NCBI GenBank assembly: GCA_001931905.2
Contig: MSJI02000809.1
Span: forward strand, 1 to 64,000
DNA length: 64,000 bases
Origin: Cladosporium sp. IMV 00045
Taxonomy: Eukaryota > Ascomycota > Dothideomycetes > Cladosporiales > Cladosporiaceae
Direction of reading: 5' to 3'
Positions within the stretch are counted from its first letter, which is position 1. Every line of letters begins with the position of its first letter. Below, piece by piece: positions 41,733-52,900 of the stretch. The position numbers and the translations under genes were made by a program. The notes under the pieces are model-generated. The model ran no database searches and was not told where the DNA came from. It was given only the letters and a program-made list of their open reading frames with translations.

Positions 41733-42714
41733 GGGGAGAGCAATTCGAGTCGAAAGAGGGAATGAAACAGTGATTGAGAGAGTCAAAGCGCGGTAAGACC
41801 GCGAGAAGACAGGCACGCGAAAGGAGGGAGAAGAAAACAAGATACCAAGCAAGAGCGACCTCTCGCGAAGCGACATGACTCATGGTACGAAAGGACATTG
41901 GAAGGGGGAAGTGGCTTTATGTTCGAGAAGAAGCTACAAGTTTCGGCGCAGCGAGATGATCTTCAGCCAGGCGGCGAACAAACAGCTGTGCGTCAAAATG
42001 CTCTGCTATCACGCGCGTTCGAGCGAGGCGTCAGGAAGGGAGCCTGAGAGCGGGCAAACATGAACGACAAAAATTCAGATGACTTTTTAACAACAAGTTA
42101 TAGTTTCTCTAATTCCCTCTCACAAGACCAAAGTGCTCAAGAGCAATTCAAATTCCACAGACAGCGCAATGCTAGAAGAGCTGTAGGCTATGGTTCTCGC
42201 CAAACTACTTTTACGGATGATTGGGTGGTGCCCACTTTCGTAGGTAATGAGACGTACTGAGGGCGCTGGCAAGTCTTTGAAATGAGTCCTCCAGTCAGAA
42301 GGACTTGGGTGACAGCTTAAGACAACGTGAACAGACTGATCTATCCAAGCCATCATCTGAAGTGCCTGGGCAACGAGAGTCTTGCTGGCTTGAGAAGGCA
42401 ATTCTCCTCAAAGGAGCTTTCCAACCGGCCAGGTTTGGGTGGCAGCTTAAGACAACAGGGACGAATTGATTGATTACGTTACGAAGGCAGCTGACCCTAA
42501 CACCATCTAGCTAGGCCGTCAACATGAGAGCCATCCTTCTCCGGTGGTATTATCTCCGGCATTCACCACCAAGGACAACCACCGGCAAAGTCAAACGCTT
42601 ACATCTACGGAGTAGAGATTTTGCTTCACAGCTCAAGGAATTCCCTTTCATCGTATACATCATTATTGACTCTCAACAGTCTCGACCCACAAACACAGAC
42701 ACACCATCCATCCC
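41733..42714. other. Convergent intergenic region with an imperfect direct repeat
   Basis: No gene is supported; short frames at 41875-42063 and 42060-42260 lack features. The only structure is the direct repeat listed separately. Confidence 0.5.
42305..42455. repeat. Two copies of a ~22-bp direct repeat, 129 bp apart
   Basis: TTGGGTGACAGCTTAAGACA at 42305 recurs at 42434 with one change (GACAG to GGCAG). Weaker similarity extends about 15 bp on the right (both end near GA..GAT). This may be the remnant of a tandem duplication. Confidence 0.65.
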
Positions 42715-44195
42715 TCACTTCTGCGCCGCATCGAGCAATCCCTGCAAGTTAATCGACTTCGGCCTCTCGATTGGCAAACCCAGCGCGCGATCCCAGACCA
42801 TCTGCGCCAGCGGGCCGAGACCTCTGCTCACACCGAAAGTAGCAGTGTAATACAGGGTCTCCTTGAAACCGTAGTGGTGGAACAGCACGCCCGACCCAGA
42901 GTCGACATTGGGGTAAGGGTTCTTGGTCTTGCCGTGCTCGGTCAGCACGCCCGGGGCGATTTCGCTGTTCTTCTTGACCAGCTGGAAGACCGGGTCGGCG
43001 GCGATCTCCGGCCGGGCGCTGGCGAAGTCCATGAGCGCCTCGAAGCGCGGGTCCGGCTTGCGCAGCACCGCGTGCCCGTAGCCGGGGATCACGCGCCCAG
43101 ATTTGAGCGTCGTCCACAGGTAGTCTTTCACGTCTTGCTCGGAGAATTTGGTCCCGACGTGCTCCTGCATTTGCAGGATCCAGCGGAGCACTTCCTGCGC
43201 GGCAAGGCCGTGAAGTGGGCCCGCGAGGCCTTGCAGACCCGCGGAGTAGGAGAGGAAAGGATCGCTCAGAGCGGATCCGACCAGGTGCGTGGCGTGGGCG
43301 CTCACGTTGCCGCCTTCGTGGTCGCCGTGCAGTGCGAGGTACAAGCGGAGCAGGTCCTGGAAGCCCTCGTTGTCACTGCCGCCTTTGCCCAGCATCGCGG
43401 CGAAGTTATAGGACCAATCCTGGTTAGGGTCGATCTCAGCAGGCAGCGCACCGCCACCGCGGTAGGCGTTCTGGTAGATCTTAGCGGCGATGGTCGGGAG
43501 CTTTGCGAGTAGGCTCATGCAGTCGTCGAAAGTGGGCTCCCAGTAATCGGCCTTGTTGAGACCCTTCTCGTACATCTTTGCGAACTTAGATTCGTAGTTC
43601 AGCGCACTCACGGCACACGCAAACTGTGTCATGGGGTGGAGGTCCTTGGGGAAGTTGTCGAGCATCTTCTCGACGTACTTCGGGATCTGACCGTGCCTTG
43701 CCCACTCCTGACTGAGTCCTCTGACCTGGTTCACGCTGGGGACTTGACCGGTGAGCAGCAGCCAGAACATCGACTCGGGGAGCATCTCGGTTCCCGTCCT
43801 GCCTTTAGGGAGCTCTTTCTGGCAATCCTTGATTGTACGGCCGTGGAAGCGGATACCCTCGTCGGCGTCGAGTACTGAACCCTCCCACACCATAGCTTTG
43901 AGGCCACGCATGCCGCCAATGGTGTTTTCGATCTTGACCTCGCCAATGGATTTCGAGGATTGAGCTTTGACTTTTTTGAGGAGCTCACGTTTCTCTGGGA
44001 TCACCGACCTGAGGGTCTCCTTGAGATCGGGCTCGGCGGTTGCATAGCTGCGAGAAGCGTGGTAGAGAGGGGTGGTGCTTGAGAGCTGTATCCATTGTCA
44101 GTATTATTGATCACAGACGACGAGTGTTTACTTCCGATCGTCCGTACCTTTGTAGCTCTGACTGCCCTTGTGGCGGATCTCGCGGATAGAGACAT
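42715..44195 (-). CDS. mcsA: 2-Methylcitrate synthase, mitochondrial, 472 aa
   Basis: Exon 1 is 44195-44148 and exon 2 is 44085-42715; the 62-nt intron is GTACGG...CTGAC...ATACAG. The N-terminus MSLSARSATRAVRATK with RSYATAEPDLK is a mitochondrial presequence and likely cleavage region. Citrate-synthase-fold motifs: GPLHGLA and PGYGHAVLR carry the active-site histidines. The segments LDADEGIRFHGRTIKDCQKELPKG, GGGALPAEID and VLTEHGKTKNPYPNVDSG resemble Aspergillus McsA more than ordinary mitochondrial citrate synthase. McsA condenses propionyl-CoA with oxaloacetate and also has citrate synthase activity. The neighbouring divergent gene encodes the last enzyme of the same cycle, which supports the methylcitrate call. 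Ordinary citrate synthase remains a less likely alternative. Confidence 0.9.
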
Positions 44196-44732
44196 TGTGG
44201 AAGTAGTGTATGTGAAGCGTCCGCGAGCTCGATGTTGTTGTTGTGTTTAAGGTGAGGGACCTACTGAGTGATATGCAAGTGGAAGAGCTGAGAGAGAAGA
44301 AACGACGAGCGGTCAATGGGATGGATGATTTTTGGACCGGCCAGGGCACAGAGCTGGGCCAGATAAACTGGAGAGCTTCCATCACCACAGCCGATTATTT
44401 GTCCCCTCCTCCTCCCAACAGCTGCATTCACCTGCATAGGTCCAGAGTGGATTGCCTCGGTTGCTCGGCTTAGGAGGGAGGAATGACGCGGGCGCAGGCG
44501 GGTTAGTTCCAATGGGGTACGCGGGGAGAAAGCTTGGACTTACGCGGACTTAGGACGGCTATCAAGGCATATGCGATTGACTGCTTACATTCTTTTTATT
44601 CACCTCACGCCCTCCGCTTGTCCGGATTGCTCTGTTGTGATAACAATACTCGCTACATTGTTATAGGCATGGGCAAGTAGCCAAGCATATTCTACAATAT
44701 TCTCACACCGTATCAGCATCACATCAACGGCC
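44196..44732. promoter_or_regulatory. Divergent promoter of the methylcitrate-cycle pair
   Basis: A 537-bp region between the start codons of methylcitrate synthase and methylisocitrate lyase, with no coding sequence of its own. A GCGGGG hexamer at 44521-44526 fits the CreA consensus SYGGRG, so carbon-source control is possible; one site is weak evidence. Shared control of both genes is an inference from their arrangement. Confidence 0.5.
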
Positions 44733-46584
44733 ATGTTTCGATCCGCTGGTAGGGCACTGCGCCAACAGCGTCGCTCTTTGTACAAGCCTAGAGCCATTCA
44801 ACCCGCCATTCGAACGATCTCATACGGGGCAGCGCACATGTCAGGCTCTCTCACGCCAGTGGAGCCGTCTTTGCCATCCACGCAGCCTACCGATGCTTTC
44901 CAGCTTCTATCGACCGAAGAGAAGGCTTCAGCAGAAGACGACATATTCAATGCACAAGTCCAGCAGGTGAAGGACTGGTGGGCGAGTCCTCGATATGAAG
45001 GTATCAAGAGACCGTACAGCGCGGAGACGGTCGTCGGCAAGAGAGGCACACTGCAGCAGGTCTACCCTTCGAGCCTCATGGCCCGGAAGCTCTTCAACCT
45101 CCTTGAGCAGAGAGCAAAGGAAGGAAAGCCCGTACATACAAGTATGTATCACGATCCAGAATGGGATCCTTGCAACCATTCGCTTACGCTTCTTCATCCT
45201 TCCAGTGGGCGCCATTGACCCAGTACAAATGACCCAGCAAGCACCACACCAAGAGATCCTCTACATTTCCGGATGGGCCTGCTCGGCTGTATTGACCACC
45301 ACAAACGAGGTTTCTCCCGACTTTGGAGACTACCCATACAACACAGTACCGAACCAAGTTCAGCGATTGTTCAAGGCGCAGCAATTACATGATAGAAGAC
45401 ACTACGACCAGAGGCGGGCAATGACCGCCTACCAGAAGAAGCAAACCCCATACGTCGACTACCTACGACCCATCGTTGCAGACGGCGATACTGGACACGG
45501 CGGTCTCAGTGCCGTCTTGAAGCTGGCCAAGCTGTTTGCTGAGAACGGTGCCGCAGGCGTACACTTCGAGGATCAACTTCACGGTGGCAAGAAGTGTGGC
45601 CACCTCGCCGGCAAAGTTCTCGTCCCGGTGGGTGAGCACATCAATCGCCTCAACGCCGCTCGCTTCCAATGGGATTTGATGGGCTGCGAGAACCTTGTGA
45701 TTGCTCGCACGGATTCTGAGAGCGGCAAGCTCCTCTCCTCAGCCATCGATGCTCGAGACCACGAATACATCCTCGGTGTCACCGAAGAAACCGAGCCACT
45801 CGCAGAAACGCTCCAAACGATGGAGATGGAAGGCGCATCTGGCGCGGAAGTCGACGCTTTCGAAGCCGAGTGGGTGAAGAAGCACAAGCTCGTCACATTC
45901 GACGAAGCCGCAGAAGCACACATCAAGGCCGCCGGCAAAGACGCCAACACCTACCTCTCCGAGATGCAGAATAACCGCAACACGCCCCTCCACCGCCGCC
46001 GTCAACGCGCCGCCGAAATCGCCGGCAGCCCCGTAACGTTCAGCTGGGACATCCCTCGTACCCGCGAAGGCTTCTACCACTACAAAGCCGGTCTCCCCGC
46101 CGCAACCAAGCGCGCCATCGAATACGCACCCTTCGCCGACCTCCTCTGGCTCGAAACCGCCGACCCCTCCGTGAAGAAAGCAGCGGGCTTCGCGCAGGAC
46201 ATCCGCGCCGTGTGCCCGGGCAAGAAATTGGTGTACAACCTATCGCCGTCCTTCAACTGGTCCGGCCACGGCTTCACGGAGCAGGACCTCAAGAATTTCA
46301 TCTGGGATTTGGCGCCTCACGGTTTCGTGCTGCAGCTGATCAGTCTTGCCGGCTTGCACAGCACGGCCACCATCACCAACGAGCTCGCCAAGTCGTACAA
46401 GACCGAGGGCATGAAGGCCTACGTCGATCTGGTGCAGAAAAGGGAGAAGGAGTTGGGCTGTGATGTTCTCACGCACCAGAAGTGGAGTGGCGCTGGGTAC
46501 ATGGATGGGATCATCGGTGCTATTCAGGCCGGCAGCTCTGGGAGTAGGAGTATGGGAGAGGGAAACACTGAGGGGAGCTTTTAG
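44733..46584 (+). CDS. 2-Methylisocitrate lyase, mitochondrial (Icl2 type), 595 aa
   Basis: Exon 1 is 44733-45141 and exon 2 is 45206-46584; the 64-nt intron is GTATGT...TTCCAG. The first ~38 residues are basic and free of acidic residues ([20 protein letters not shown]...), a mitochondrial presequence. The isocitrate-lyase superfamily core is present: [12 protein letters not shown], metal-binding ADGDTGHGG near 228-236, and the active-site KKCGH at 265-269. YNLSPSFNW and SLAGLHSTA follow. Glyoxylate-cycle isocitrate lyase is peroxisomal and lacks a presequence; this protein has no C-terminal peroxisomal tripeptide (ends EGSF). With methylcitrate synthase next door, cleavage of 2-methylisocitrate to pyruvate and succinate is the best call. 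Confidence 0.9.
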
Positions 46585-46835
46585 AAAGACAAGGCATATG
46601 GTAAGCCTGTTTGATGTTGACAAAAAACTAACATAGATCGAAATGAAGATAAAGCACAGGACAAAGGTTTTTTCCTGTTGTTTTTCTATAATTGACTTCC
46701 ACCCAAGTCACACCCGTGTTGCGCGCCGCTTGAAACTTCGCTTGCACCAGCGCACCTCAAACTCCCCCATACTGATCCCCTCACAATCCACCATTTGGCT
46801 TCTCCAGTATCGCATCACTCTCCAAGCTCAAACAC

Positions 46836-48134
46836 TTAAAGAGTATTACCAGCCGTACCGGGCAAGTTTCCAATCTCACTCGCAGCCACAGCGTCAACAG
46901 CATTCTCGCCAATCTGGCTGAGCACACTGCTGTCGGTGCCCTCAAGCTCGCCGGAGCCGGAGAAGGAGTTGGCGACGCAAGCGCGGCCGAGGGCGCTCTC
47001 GCAGGCGGAGTCGTCGGAAGTCGGGGCGTAGAGGGAGGCGCTGTTGTCCTGCACGGGGGTCTTGACGTTCTCGAAGACGCTGCCCTCGATCAGGGCGTAG
47101 GCGTCCTCGCCCTCGAAGGCGTGGCCCTCGATGTCGTCCCAGTAGTTGTTGGGCATGTGGACGGTGGCGCCGCCGCCGAGCTTGGGGGAGCGGCCGCCTG
47201 GGGAGAGGGGGTGTTAGTTTTGGGCTTGGTGTTTTGGTTGGGGGCGAGAACGGACTTACCGGTGTGGTAGATGTAGTTGTTCTTGAAGGTGATGGTGTCG
47301 CTCTCGCCGGTCAGGTAGACGCCCCAGTAGTGATAGGAGTTGCAGTTGGCGGACCAGCTGGTGCTGCCGTTGACTGATTTCTTGTTAGGGTGATTCGATC
47401 TCTTCGTTCGCTTCTTCGAAGAGACTTACCGAAGTGGTTGGAGATGGTGACACCGTCGTTGCCGGAATTACCGGTGACAATGTGCTGACGGCCAACGAGA
47501 GAGGTCTGGAAGGCGAGTCAGCCATGATTGCAAGAGCACACGGATATTATGCAAGAATACACACCGTCACGTGGTCGACCCAGACGTTGGAGCTGCCATC
47601 GAGAGTGATAGCATCACCACCCCAGACGTACTGAGGGTTGAGCTCGGAGATGGCGATGTTCTGGATGATGACATTGTCGACACCACCGGCAAGACGAAGA
47701 CCCTTGCCGAGGAGGACACCGTTCTGGCCGTCACCAATGATGGTCTTGTCGCTCTTGACCTGGATGGGGTTCAGAGCGGCCTTGTCGTAGCTGACATCGG
47801 CGGAGGGAGCGTCAGACTGGTAGTTGGTGCACCAGTCGTCCTTGTTGATGGCGATCTGGCAGGCGGAGTCGGTGCCGTAAGGAGCGCAGCCGGTCTCGGA
47901 AGCGGTGCCCTCGGTCTCACGGAAGTCGAAGGTCTGCGAGAGGACGACGGTGTAGGGGTCGGAGGAGGTGAGGTAGTTCTCAAGCTCTTCGGTGGAGGTC
48001 GGGGTGACGGTCTCGCCGGCAGCACCGCCAGTGGCCTTGGAACCGTAACCCTCAGGCTTGCCAGAAACCGATTGGGAGGAGACGACCGTGGCGGCGGCGA
48101 CGAGGGCTGCGCCCAGCGCAGTGATGGAAGGCAT
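46836..48134 (-). CDS. Secreted pectin lyase, PL1 family, 373 aa
   Basis: Four exons: 48134-47565, 47505-47430, 47373-47260 and 47197-46836, with introns of 59, 56 and 62 nt. A signal peptide (MPSITALGAALVAAATVVSS) leads into PL1. Hallmarks: GCAPYGT...CQIAINKDDWC, the disulphide-rich loop of pectin lyases, then NPIQVKSDKTIIGDGQNG, VIIQNIAISELNP..YVWGGDAITLD, WVDHVT-TSLVGRQH across the first junction, YHYWGVYLTG, and GGRSPKLG, which holds the conserved arginine. Fungal pectin lyases cut methyl-esterified homogalacturonan by beta-elimination without calcium. Length agrees with Aspergillus enzymes (about 375). Pectate lyase is less likely given the GCAPYGT/DWC region. The product acts outside the cell on plant walls. 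Confidence 0.93.
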
Positions 48135-48827
48135 ACTTGGGACGAAAAAGAAGGATAAAACGAGAGTAGAAAGTTGGAAGGAGTGGAAGGATGAGTGTGA
48201 GGAGAGTTCCCTTACCGTGGCGGCATCTGCGTTCTTGTATGTGGTCTGTATGATCCACTTGCAGGGCTACATGATGCGAATCACATTGGCTTCGGAGCGA
48301 GCGCGAAGTAGGACGTAGGGCTGCTGGTGTAACGAGGCCAAATGCTTCAGGTGAAGAAGCGGAACGACAAGCAATGCCCCAAGCCATGGAGATATTGTTT
48401 TAATCTATACAGGGACAAAAGGGAGATTTGCCGGAACTGGACTGAAGTCCCGCAAGATTCCGAAATCATTCGACAGCTTCTAGGCCTGTGGTTGCTGGAT
48501 TAATGAACGACTGTCCAGGATGGAAGTAATTGCGATCGTCGAGGATCTTTACGAAGTCGCAGGATGCTATTTCGAAGCGAGCTTGTTCGACTGTCAAGCC
48601 CTAGTTCGACCGGGCTTCACTCCATTTGTGGTTGACGTCTCACAAGCGTGTTTCAAGTCAGCCCTAGAGTCGCGGATAGAAGAAACTTACAACAACAAAT
48701 CCAAGTCTACCGTTACTACCTCCGTATTATAACTAACCGGATAATAGAAACACCGTTACTATAAACGCTGGCTGGCTTAGCGAAGAAAAGCCATGTTTCC
48801 AATCGATCGTTACAGAACAAACCCGAC
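48135..48827. other. Pectin lyase promoter and 3' flank of the GH16 gene
   Basis: About 690 bp without a supported gene; a 70-codon frame at 48520-48732 has no features. The sequence becomes AT-rich from about 48670 to 48770. Confidence 0.45.
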
Positions 48828-50255
48828 TCAACACCCATTGTACCCCTGCTGTTGCCAAATCTTGACACTCTTGACAATCATCTCTCCTCTCTCCTCCCAC
48901 GTCGGCAACCACATCTTCTGCGCATTCCAAAAGTCCAACTTCGCGGTCGGCGACGCGTCAACCCACGGCTTGCTCGCAACGCCATCCTCGAACCACCCAT
49001 TCGTCCCTCCAACAGCAACGTTCAAGACGAGATAGAAGTCCTGATCGAACGGCGTCGAGAATCGGTCCGTCTGACTCCAGGGATCAACGTAGCGGGTACC
49101 ATTCGCACTGCCGACGGGGAAGTGCCCTTTCTTCCAGAAGGGACGGTCGAAATTGACATAGAGAACTTGAGCTAGACGCCCGTCGACCCAAGAGAAAATG
49201 TATTTCTCCGTCCATTCGAGACCGAAAGTGTGGAAGCCCTCGCTATACGTCGTGTGAAGCGCGGCGCGTTTGTTGTTGTTCAACCACCAAGCGTCGGCGT
49301 CAGTGTCAGGCCCCCAGTGTAGTGCTGAGGTTGCGATGTTGTTGCCGCCTTGGGGGTACGTGTAGTTGTTGCCGCGCGCTTCCAAGATATCGATCTCGCC
49401 GGACGCCGGCCATGGTCCATATGTGTCGGTGACTGGTAGCATCCAGACGGCAGGCCAGAGCCAGTCACCGGCTGGTAGTTGGGCCACGACTTCGACACGG
49501 CCGAACTTGATCGGTCGGGACTTGGTGTTGATGCGGGCGGACTTGACGGGATTGACGATAGTTCCGTTAGTTGTGTTGGTGACAGCGACACAGTCTGACC
49601 ACATCTCGGAGGAGCAGATACCCTCCTTCGTCAGGTTGATGATGGTGTTGGTCTCAATAAGCTTAGGATCCTGGAGAGTTGGTTTGATGTGAAGGTGGCC
49701 ATCGCGAATAAAGGAATTCTCCTCAGTCTGGGTAGTTTGGTCGAACAGGCCATTACTGTGGTATCGGTCAGCTTGCAATATCATGTCGTAGAATCTCGAC
49801 ACTCACCCAAAACCGCCGACTTGGACCTCTTTCGTCCAGATGCTTTCGTCGAATCCACCTGCCCAGCTCTCATCCAGCACGACGCAATAGTTATGGTTGG
49901 AAATACGCTGCAGCCCGAAGAAGATCTGAACAGCCATAAGACTGAGACCGATCCCGATGCCAATACATGGAATGATCCAGACCCACTTCTCCTTGGGATC
50001 TTTCTTGTCTAGCCAAGGTCGCTCTTGCTGGCCCTTTTGGATCCTTCTGGATTTGAAGTAGGTCGGCGGGCCCGAGTTAGCGTGTAGTGCGGGTGTGGAA
50101 GCACATCTTGAGGCTGTCGCAGTGTTGGGCAAAGTGCTGTACGGTGTGGTTGAGGGTTTCGCCTTTGAGATGGAATCACTTCCGGACGTATCCTCTGTAG
50201 CCTGACGTGATGTGAGTACGATCACTGGCGAGATACTTGGCTGAGGGCCCTCCAT
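48828..50255 (-). CDS. Membrane-anchored GH16 glucanase-like protein, 458 aa
   Basis: Exon 1 is 50255-49807 and exon 2 is 49755-48828; the 51-nt intron is GTGAGT...CCACAG, joining VGGFG-NGLFDQ in frame. A Ser/Thr-rich N-terminal tail of about 90 residues is followed by one membrane helix (WVWIIPCIGIGIGLSLMAV, about 91-115), so this is a type II membrane protein with its catalytic domain outside. The GH16 active site is GEIDILEARGN, with catalytic glutamates at about 270 and 275 around Asp272. Supporting strands are WLWPAVWML and TFGLEWTEKYIFSWVDG. Several N-glycosylation sequons are present. The family acts on beta-1,3-type glucans; a role in the fungal cell wall is likely from the anchor, but the substrate is not proven. 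Confidence 0.9.
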
Positions 50256-51205
50256 CTTAAGAATCAGAGTTGCTCAGGATACGTGGTGGAAAGGAAAACG
50301 AGACAGAAAGGGCAAGACGAGAGATAGAGAAGAGCAAAGACTGCGACGAGAAGCAAGACCTCGCCAGGCTAGCTCACCGAGATGCAATTCGAGGCTACGC
50401 TCTTGCGGACCATTAAATTATACATTGCAAGATTCGTCACGCCATTCACCGATTTCATGGTCTCTTTCGATGAGATATGGACTTCAACGATTGATCTCAA
50501 CACATCAATTGCTCAAAGATGCTGAGCTCGGCTTTGACGCTTCATGGTTGAAAAGCATCAGTTCAAGGGGCGTACCACATAGCAAGAATTCATGGGCGAT
50601 ATATCGAATAGATGTGCGATAATTCGGGGTCACTCTTCGGTCAGCCAGGCAATAGGACGAGCTCAATTTTGAGCTTGTCATCAGACAAGAAAAGCTTGAC
50701 GATATATACTGCATTGTTTTTAAGCAGAGCGACAACATTACTACGTCTGTAATATGACAACTAATTTCAGAAAGAATTAACACACAGCATGCGTGAGAGT
50801 CTAGTCAAAACTGACTTGTCACAGAATGATGATCCCTAGACGAATGTGTCCGCTGGCATCTTCGACGAATTCCAACGACTCGAACAAGAGAAATGCATAC
50901 ATATATGTGGGTATGAATCGGAGCTTCACAATTGGTGTGAGTATGCGCCTATGGTCTCCATGTCTTACTGATGATGTATCACGCCAAGTCTTTGTTTGAT
51001 CGTTACGACTTCTTCGTCTCGCCGAACATCTCAGAAGTGAAGTTGATTTAACCTCCATCTCCTCGATTCCACTGTCAGGTACATCCTCATCTCAGTACAT
51101 GGAAAGTGAATAGACTCTACAACATGAGGGATGGCATATAATCCCAGTTCCGATGTATGCTGTATATGCATCTATCATCAGCTCCCTACTACCCAAAGAT
51201 TAGCT

Positions 51206-51442
51206 GCACCGCAGAGAAACGTGGAATCATAGCGAACAATCCCTGCTAATTTGTATATTATATATCTACCTGTTATCTCTCCCGCACGACCTTGAATGCC
51301 CCCACACTGTAGAGAGACGCGAGAAAGTAGGTTACGATCTTAATAATAGAGTATGCTATATCTGTACCTACCATTGATTTATGCTATTTAGAAAAACACT
51401 ACACTATAGAGAGACGCGAAATCGTAGCGCAACATCCCAGCC
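51206..51442. repeat. Three degenerate copies of a ~37-bp repeat
   Basis: Copies lie at 51206-51246, 51304-51339 and 51401-51442, sharing AGAGAGACGCGAAATCGTAG or variants. The first copy differs from the third mainly by transitions (GACGCGAA to AACGTGGA, TCGTAGCG to TCATAGCG), the pattern left by repeat-induced point mutation or simple decay. No larger element is recognisable. Confidence 0.6.
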
Positions 51443-51733
51443 ACGACCACATGTCACGACCGTCCTATCATTTTTTCTATCCTACCCAAGACAACACCAA
51501 ACCGCAGATAGTGCTTATTCTTACTCTTTTACTTGCTGTTGAAGTGAAGCTGAAAAGTGAGTTCCTCATTCATGTATTGCTTGCTTCATAGCCAACAAGT
51601 GAACTTTTGCTACACCGTTCTTTGTTCTCTGTCATCAGTGAAATGTAACTATCGCTCACCAAACACTTCACTTATAGTCCCAAACACTGCGTCATCTCTC
51701 GCTACTCATGTTGCTGCCTATTCCTAGATCTGT

Positions 51734-51741
51734 TATATAAA
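51734..51741 (+). promoter_or_regulatory. TATA box of the 51836 gene
   Basis: TATATAAA lies about 95 nt before the ATG at 51836, followed by a CA-rich leader (CACTCACTCCGATCAACC) typical of fungal transcription starts. Confidence 0.6.
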
Positions 51742-51835
51742 CCCAGAACTTACCTTGTCGCTGCACACTCACTCCGATCAACCACAACCAGACTGACCGA
51801 ACCATCCACCTTCAACCCACCCACTCACGCACAAG

Positions 51836-52900
51836 ATGGTCTTTCAACTCAACTTCTCCTTCTCCTTCTCGGCCAACCTGGGCCAACCAGGAAATGATAC
51901 CAATCTTGGACAAATCACCAGCAACAGCGAGGCGAGCACAGCAGCGTCTCTTAATCATCCAGCGACCCCTTCACTAAAACGCCGTTCCCCAACCATGCCA
52001 CACACGCCATCGTCGCGCGCTCCTCCATCATCCACCCCACGCACTCCCAAGTGTAAGCGATGCAGACTGGACACGAATCGATCCAGCGCCCGTACCACTT
52101 CATACGACCAGAACAAGACCATCCCAGAGACTCCAATTTCCAAAGCGAAGGACCGTGAGAGTCTCAAACTCCTCCTCCACTCGTCGACCAGGCATGAAGC
52201 CATCCGCGATACACCGTCCAGCAAGGCAAAGGATCGCGAGAGTCTCGAAGTCCTCCTCCAATCAAGCAACTTCCAACGTCGTGCCAGCAAGGCCGGCCTC
52301 AATCCAAGAGAGCACGAGACCGCTTCCAATCTTCCGAGAGCAAAAGTCCTCGCAACATCCACCCTGACCGACCCCTTCATCTCGATCGCAACCCCAGTCC
52401 ACCCTCGAACCCCCGGCACAGATCTCGCCTCCTCACTCCAAGCTTCCAGAGTCAAACTCTTGGCCTCATACTTCGAGCAGATGGATTCTGCTTCTGGCAG
52501 TGTGATGGCCTCCACACCGATGTCATCTGGAAGTCAGAAGGCGAGTGCTGAGGTTTCTGTTGTTGGAATCGTGGCGGGAAGCCAGAGCGGGGATGCGGAA
52601 GATGCTGCTCGTGTGGAGCCATCTCCATCGTCGTCGTATTCTCCAGAGACGGGGAAACAGGATGTGGGAGGCGCGGTCCTGGAGAGAGAATTCGATGGCG
52701 AGAAAGCCGGAGAAGAGGTCTGTGCTGCTGGAGTGAGTGACTTTACGGGCCCGGAGAACTCAGTGCAGTCTGTGGAGGATGTTTCCGCTGAAGACGAAAA
52801 GGACAATCATGAGGGTGCAGGGGAGGATTGGGAGGATGTGACGATGGAGGATGCCGATGAAGGAAGGGTGAATGGCGTGTTGTCATGGTGGAAGGGTTGA
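51836..52900 (+). CDS. Unknown protein with an internal SKAKDRESL repeat, 354 aa
   Basis: Single exon with TATA box and leader upstream, which supports a real transcript. The protein is Ser/Thr/Pro-rich and basic in its first half. TPISKAKDRESLKLLLHSS and TPSSKAKDRESLEVLLQSS (about residues 101-148) form a tandem duplication. A short KCKRCR cluster near 72 is too small to be a zinc domain. The second half is acidic, with DWEDVTMEDADE near the end and a C-terminal LSWWKG. No signal peptide or membrane helix is seen, and no family is recognised. It may be a disordered protein with short linear motifs. Coding character is moderate: the frame is long, starts correctly and has an internal protein-level repeat. 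Confidence 0.65.
   Translation: MVFQLNFSFSFSANLGQPGNDTNLGQITSNSEASTAASLNHPATPSLKRRSPTMPHTPSSRAPPSSTPRTPKCKRCRLDTNRSSARTTSYDQNKTIPETPISKAKDRESLKLLLHSSTRHEAIRDTPSSKAKDRESLEVLLQSSNFQRRASKAGLNPREHETASNLPRAKVLATSTLTDPFISIATPVHPRTPGTDLASSLQASRVKLLASYFEQMDSASGSVMASTPMSSGSQKASAEVSVVGIVAGSQSGDAEDAARVEPSPSSSYSPETGKQDVGGAVLEREFDGEKAGEEVCAAGVSDFTGPENSVQSVEDVSAEDEKDNHEGAGEDWEDVTMEDADEGRVNGVLSWWKG

Larger units (their letters stand above)
50256..51835. other. AT-rich intergenic region with degenerate repeats
   Basis: About 1.6 kb with no supported gene. It is visibly richer in A/T than its surroundings, especially 50580-51420, and contains the three-copy degenerate repeat listed next. Confidence 0.5.

Noticed and set aside
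42715..44195. Ordinary mitochondrial citrate synthase
   Set aside because: Several segments resemble fungal methylcitrate synthase more closely, and the divergent neighbour is a mitochondrial methylisocitrate lyase. Phylogeny would settle it.
44733..46584. Glyoxylate-cycle isocitrate lyase
   Set aside because: The protein has a mitochondrial presequence and no peroxisomal C-terminal signal, and it pairs with methylcitrate synthase.
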